From Microcaldota archaeon (GTDB lineage Archaea; Micrarchaeota; Micrarchaeia; Micrarchaeales; CABMGC01): a DNA stretch of 15,994 nt. Position 1 is the stretch's first letter. Each line of letters starts with the position of its first letter. Location of the stretch: positions 1 through 15,994 of the forward strand of contig DAHVVD010000056.1 in the NCBI GenBank assembly GCA_027328265.1, in the 5' to 3' direction. A program made the translations under genes and the position numbers. The notes beneath the pieces are model-generated. The model was not told the DNA's origin. It was given only the letters and a program-made list of their open reading frames with translations, and searched no databases. This document shows positions 15,093-15,994 of this stretch, piece after piece.

Positions 15093-15838
15093 CTCTCCTT
15101 TTCCTTCTTGGCGTTGAAGTACTTCGCATCTGCAAGTATTAGATGAAGGTCCTTGTCGAATCCCAATGCTGCCTTGAAGGCGTTATGGTCTATTGTTATG
15201 GTGCTGTCCGAGTAGGGATCATTTATGTAGAATGCGTCCTTGTCGTAGCCCTTGACCACCACCCAATGCGGAGATGACTCAAGGTATGAGTTTATCGAGT
15301 TTGCATCTATGAGCACGATTGCGAGGCAGTTGGCTGAGAGCGCCTTCTTTATGAGCTGCGTTGAAACCTGCGCGTACTCCTCTTCTACGTCCATCTTTAT
15401 CGCCTTGCCCTTTATCTCATTGAACGAGGATGTCAGCGTATCGAGGTTTACGTTTTCGTAGACTGCGAGCTTCCTGTCATAGCCCTCGTCCTTTGTGTTG
15501 CTGAGTATTCCTATCCTAGCCCCCCTCTTAGCGAGCGCATATGCGAGGCCGTACTTGGATCCATGCCAGACGCTTCCGTTGACAGCTTCCTGCCAGATGT
15601 TGTACTCTGTCTCGCGCCTGAATTTGAAGTCGCTGTTGAGGTACTTTAGTATCATCATTGCAGATGCAGCTGAGCTTGTGAACTCCTCGCTCTGAGGGTA
15701 ATGGGGAAGCTCGAACATGGCCTTGTCCTTTATCCTGGCCTTGCGTACCCTGGCTATGAACTTGTTCTTCGACAATCTCTGCTTAGCTATCGCTTTCTTT
15801 CCGCTTTTTGCCTTTTTCGTGTTTTTCCTTGAAGCCAT
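15089..15838 (-). CDS. Peptidase C39-like family protein with Ser in place of the catalytic Cys
   Basis: 249 residues. A very basic N-terminal tail (17 Lys/Arg in the first 40) precedes a papain-like C39-type domain. The order fits the family: FELPHYPQ (42-49, oxyanion Gln49), TSSAASAMMILKYL (54-67, where relatives read TCGpA), WHGSKYGLAYALAKRGARIGIL (91-112), SPHWVVVKGYD (189-199, His191) and YINDPYSD (204-211, Asp207). Ser55 occupies the position of the nucleophilic Cys, and the only Cys (171) lies elsewhere, so this is probably a non-peptidase or altered enzyme. There is no signal peptide. ATG 15838 is preferred: GGGTGG lies 4 nt upstream, and a longer reading from 15880 would begin inside the tRNA gene. 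It lies 19 nt after the tRNA-Leu and may be read from the same promoter. The basic tail suggests nucleic-acid binding (inference). Confidence 0.7.
   Translation of the reverse strand: MASRKNTKKAKSGKKAIAKQRLSKNKFIARVRKARIKDKAMFELPHYPQSEEFTSSAASAMMILKYLNSDFKFRRETEYNIWQEAVNGSVWHGSKYGLAYALAKRGARIGILSNTKDEGYDRKLAVYENVNLDTLTSSFNEIKGKAIKMDVEEEYAQVSTQLIKKALSANCLAIVLIDANSINSYLESSPHWVVVKGYDKDAFYINDPYSDSTITIDHNAFKAALGFDKDLHLILADAKYFNAKKEKES
15096..15109 (+). terminator. T-rich terminator after the SelB-like gene
   Basis: The pyrimidine tract tccttttccttctt starts 4 nt after the stop at 15092. It lies within the 3' coding end of the convergent C39-like gene (its KKEKES tail). It shares the core CTCCTTTTCCTT with the tract at 3695. 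Confidence 0.35.
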
Positions 15839-15857
15839 TTTGCCACCCGTATCATGA

Positions 15858-15955
15858 TGCAGGGAGAGAGATTTGTTCAAATATTTTGAACTCCCGTAGG
15901 CCTAAGCCAACAGATCTTGAGTCTGCCGCGTTTGACCAGGCTCCGCCATCCCTGC
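15858..15955 (-). tRNA. tRNA-Leu (anticodon CAA) with a 13-nt insertion in the T-loop, possible intron
   Basis: Read on the minus strand from 15955, all tRNA-Leu parts are present. The acceptor arm GCAGGGA pairs with TCCCTGC, with discriminator A at 15858. The D-stem GCG/CGC carries a loop containing AGCCTGGTCAAA. The anticodon stem GCAGA/TCTGT holds loop CTCAAGA (anticodon CAA, 15919-15917). A 14-nt class II variable arm has stem GGC/GCC. The T-stem is GGGAG/CTCTC. The T-loop has 20 nt (15890-15871) instead of 7. Removing 13 nt restores a standard TTCAAAT loop and an 85-nt tRNA, the normal tRNA-Leu size. The extra bases form a hairpin (TTCAAA-ATA-TTTGAA). CCA is not encoded. A TATA box lies at 15978-15989. 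The insertion may be a noncanonical archaeal intron; a nonfunctional copy is the alternative. Confidence 0.88.
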
Positions 15956-15977
15956 AGCATCTAGTTATTATTACACC

Positions 15978-15989
15978 ATATATAAAAGC
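15978..15989 (-). promoter_or_regulatory. TATA box for the tRNA-Leu gene
   Basis: Minus-strand CTTTTATATATG is centred about 28 nt before the tRNA 5' end at 15955, predicting initiation within a few bases of the mature end. It may also drive the C39-like gene 19 nt downstream of the tRNA. Confidence 0.6.
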
Positions 15990-15994
15990 GTGTG

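Noticed and set aside
15838..15880. Longer C39-like protein starting at 15880
   Set aside because: The extra 14 codons run through the 3' part of the tRNA gene and begin with a non-ATG codon. ATG 15838 has GGGTGG just upstream.
15875..15891. 17-bp palindrome GTTCAAATATTTTGAAC as a promoter operator of the C39-like gene
   Set aside because: It falls inside the T-arm of the tRNA-Leu gene and is better explained by the T-loop sequence and its hairpin-forming insertion. A secondary promoter role is mentioned only as an alternative.

Overview
The window is almost certainly archaeal. Genes are preceded by TATA-like boxes about 22-30 nt upstream of the start codon (leaderless or short-leader transcripts). 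The protein set includes an archaeal-type S-adenosylmethionine synthetase, deoxyhypusine synthase, a DUF2070/COG3356 membrane protein, a SelB-like protein and uS11. The surface protein begins with the class III (type IV pilin-like) signal 'QSAIEYLTTYG', which I associate with Micrarchaeota/ARMAN-type DPANN archaea. A tRNA-Leu with an apparent insertion in its T-loop fits a tRNA-intron-rich archaeon. The lineage is an inference and was not tested by search.

Layout. 1-336: the end of rpsK (uS11). 390-1199: a divergent DUF62 (SAM hydroxide adenosyltransferase-like) gene. 1219-3087 (-): a 622-residue secreted pilin-like adhesin with Ig-like and InlB-B-like repeats. 3203-3691: an FMN split-barrel protein. 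3708-7181 (-): a tight three-gene block reading uppS, DUF2070, then a SEC59-like polyprenol kinase, which looks like a lipid-carrier operon. 7327-8816: apt overlapping dys by one base. 8838-9434 (-): an XRE-CBS regulator divergent from mat (9509-10711), sharing one AT-rich promoter and a 15-bp palindrome that abuts the regulator's start codon. 10786-13011: a large multi-pass GT-C-like protein. 13079-14197: a GT4 glycosyltransferase, followed after 4 nt by a G-domain-less SelB-like protein (14202-15092). 15089-15838 (-): a C39-like protein with Ser in the catalytic Cys position. 15858-15955 (-): tRNA-Leu(CAA), 19 nt upstream of that gene.

Two themes recur. One is cell-surface glycosylation: polyprenyl carrier synthesis and recycling, two putative glycosyltransferases, and two proteins dense in N-glycosylation sequons. 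The other is SAM/adenine metabolism: mat with a CBS-domain regulator, a DUF62 protein and apt. A third pattern is degenerate enzymes kept as intact genes: the DUF62 protein lacks the expected catalytic His and Asp, the C39-like protein lacks its Cys, and the SelB-like protein lacks GTPase motifs. All intergenic stretches are under 150 bases. No transposase, CRISPR array or prophage gene was seen.
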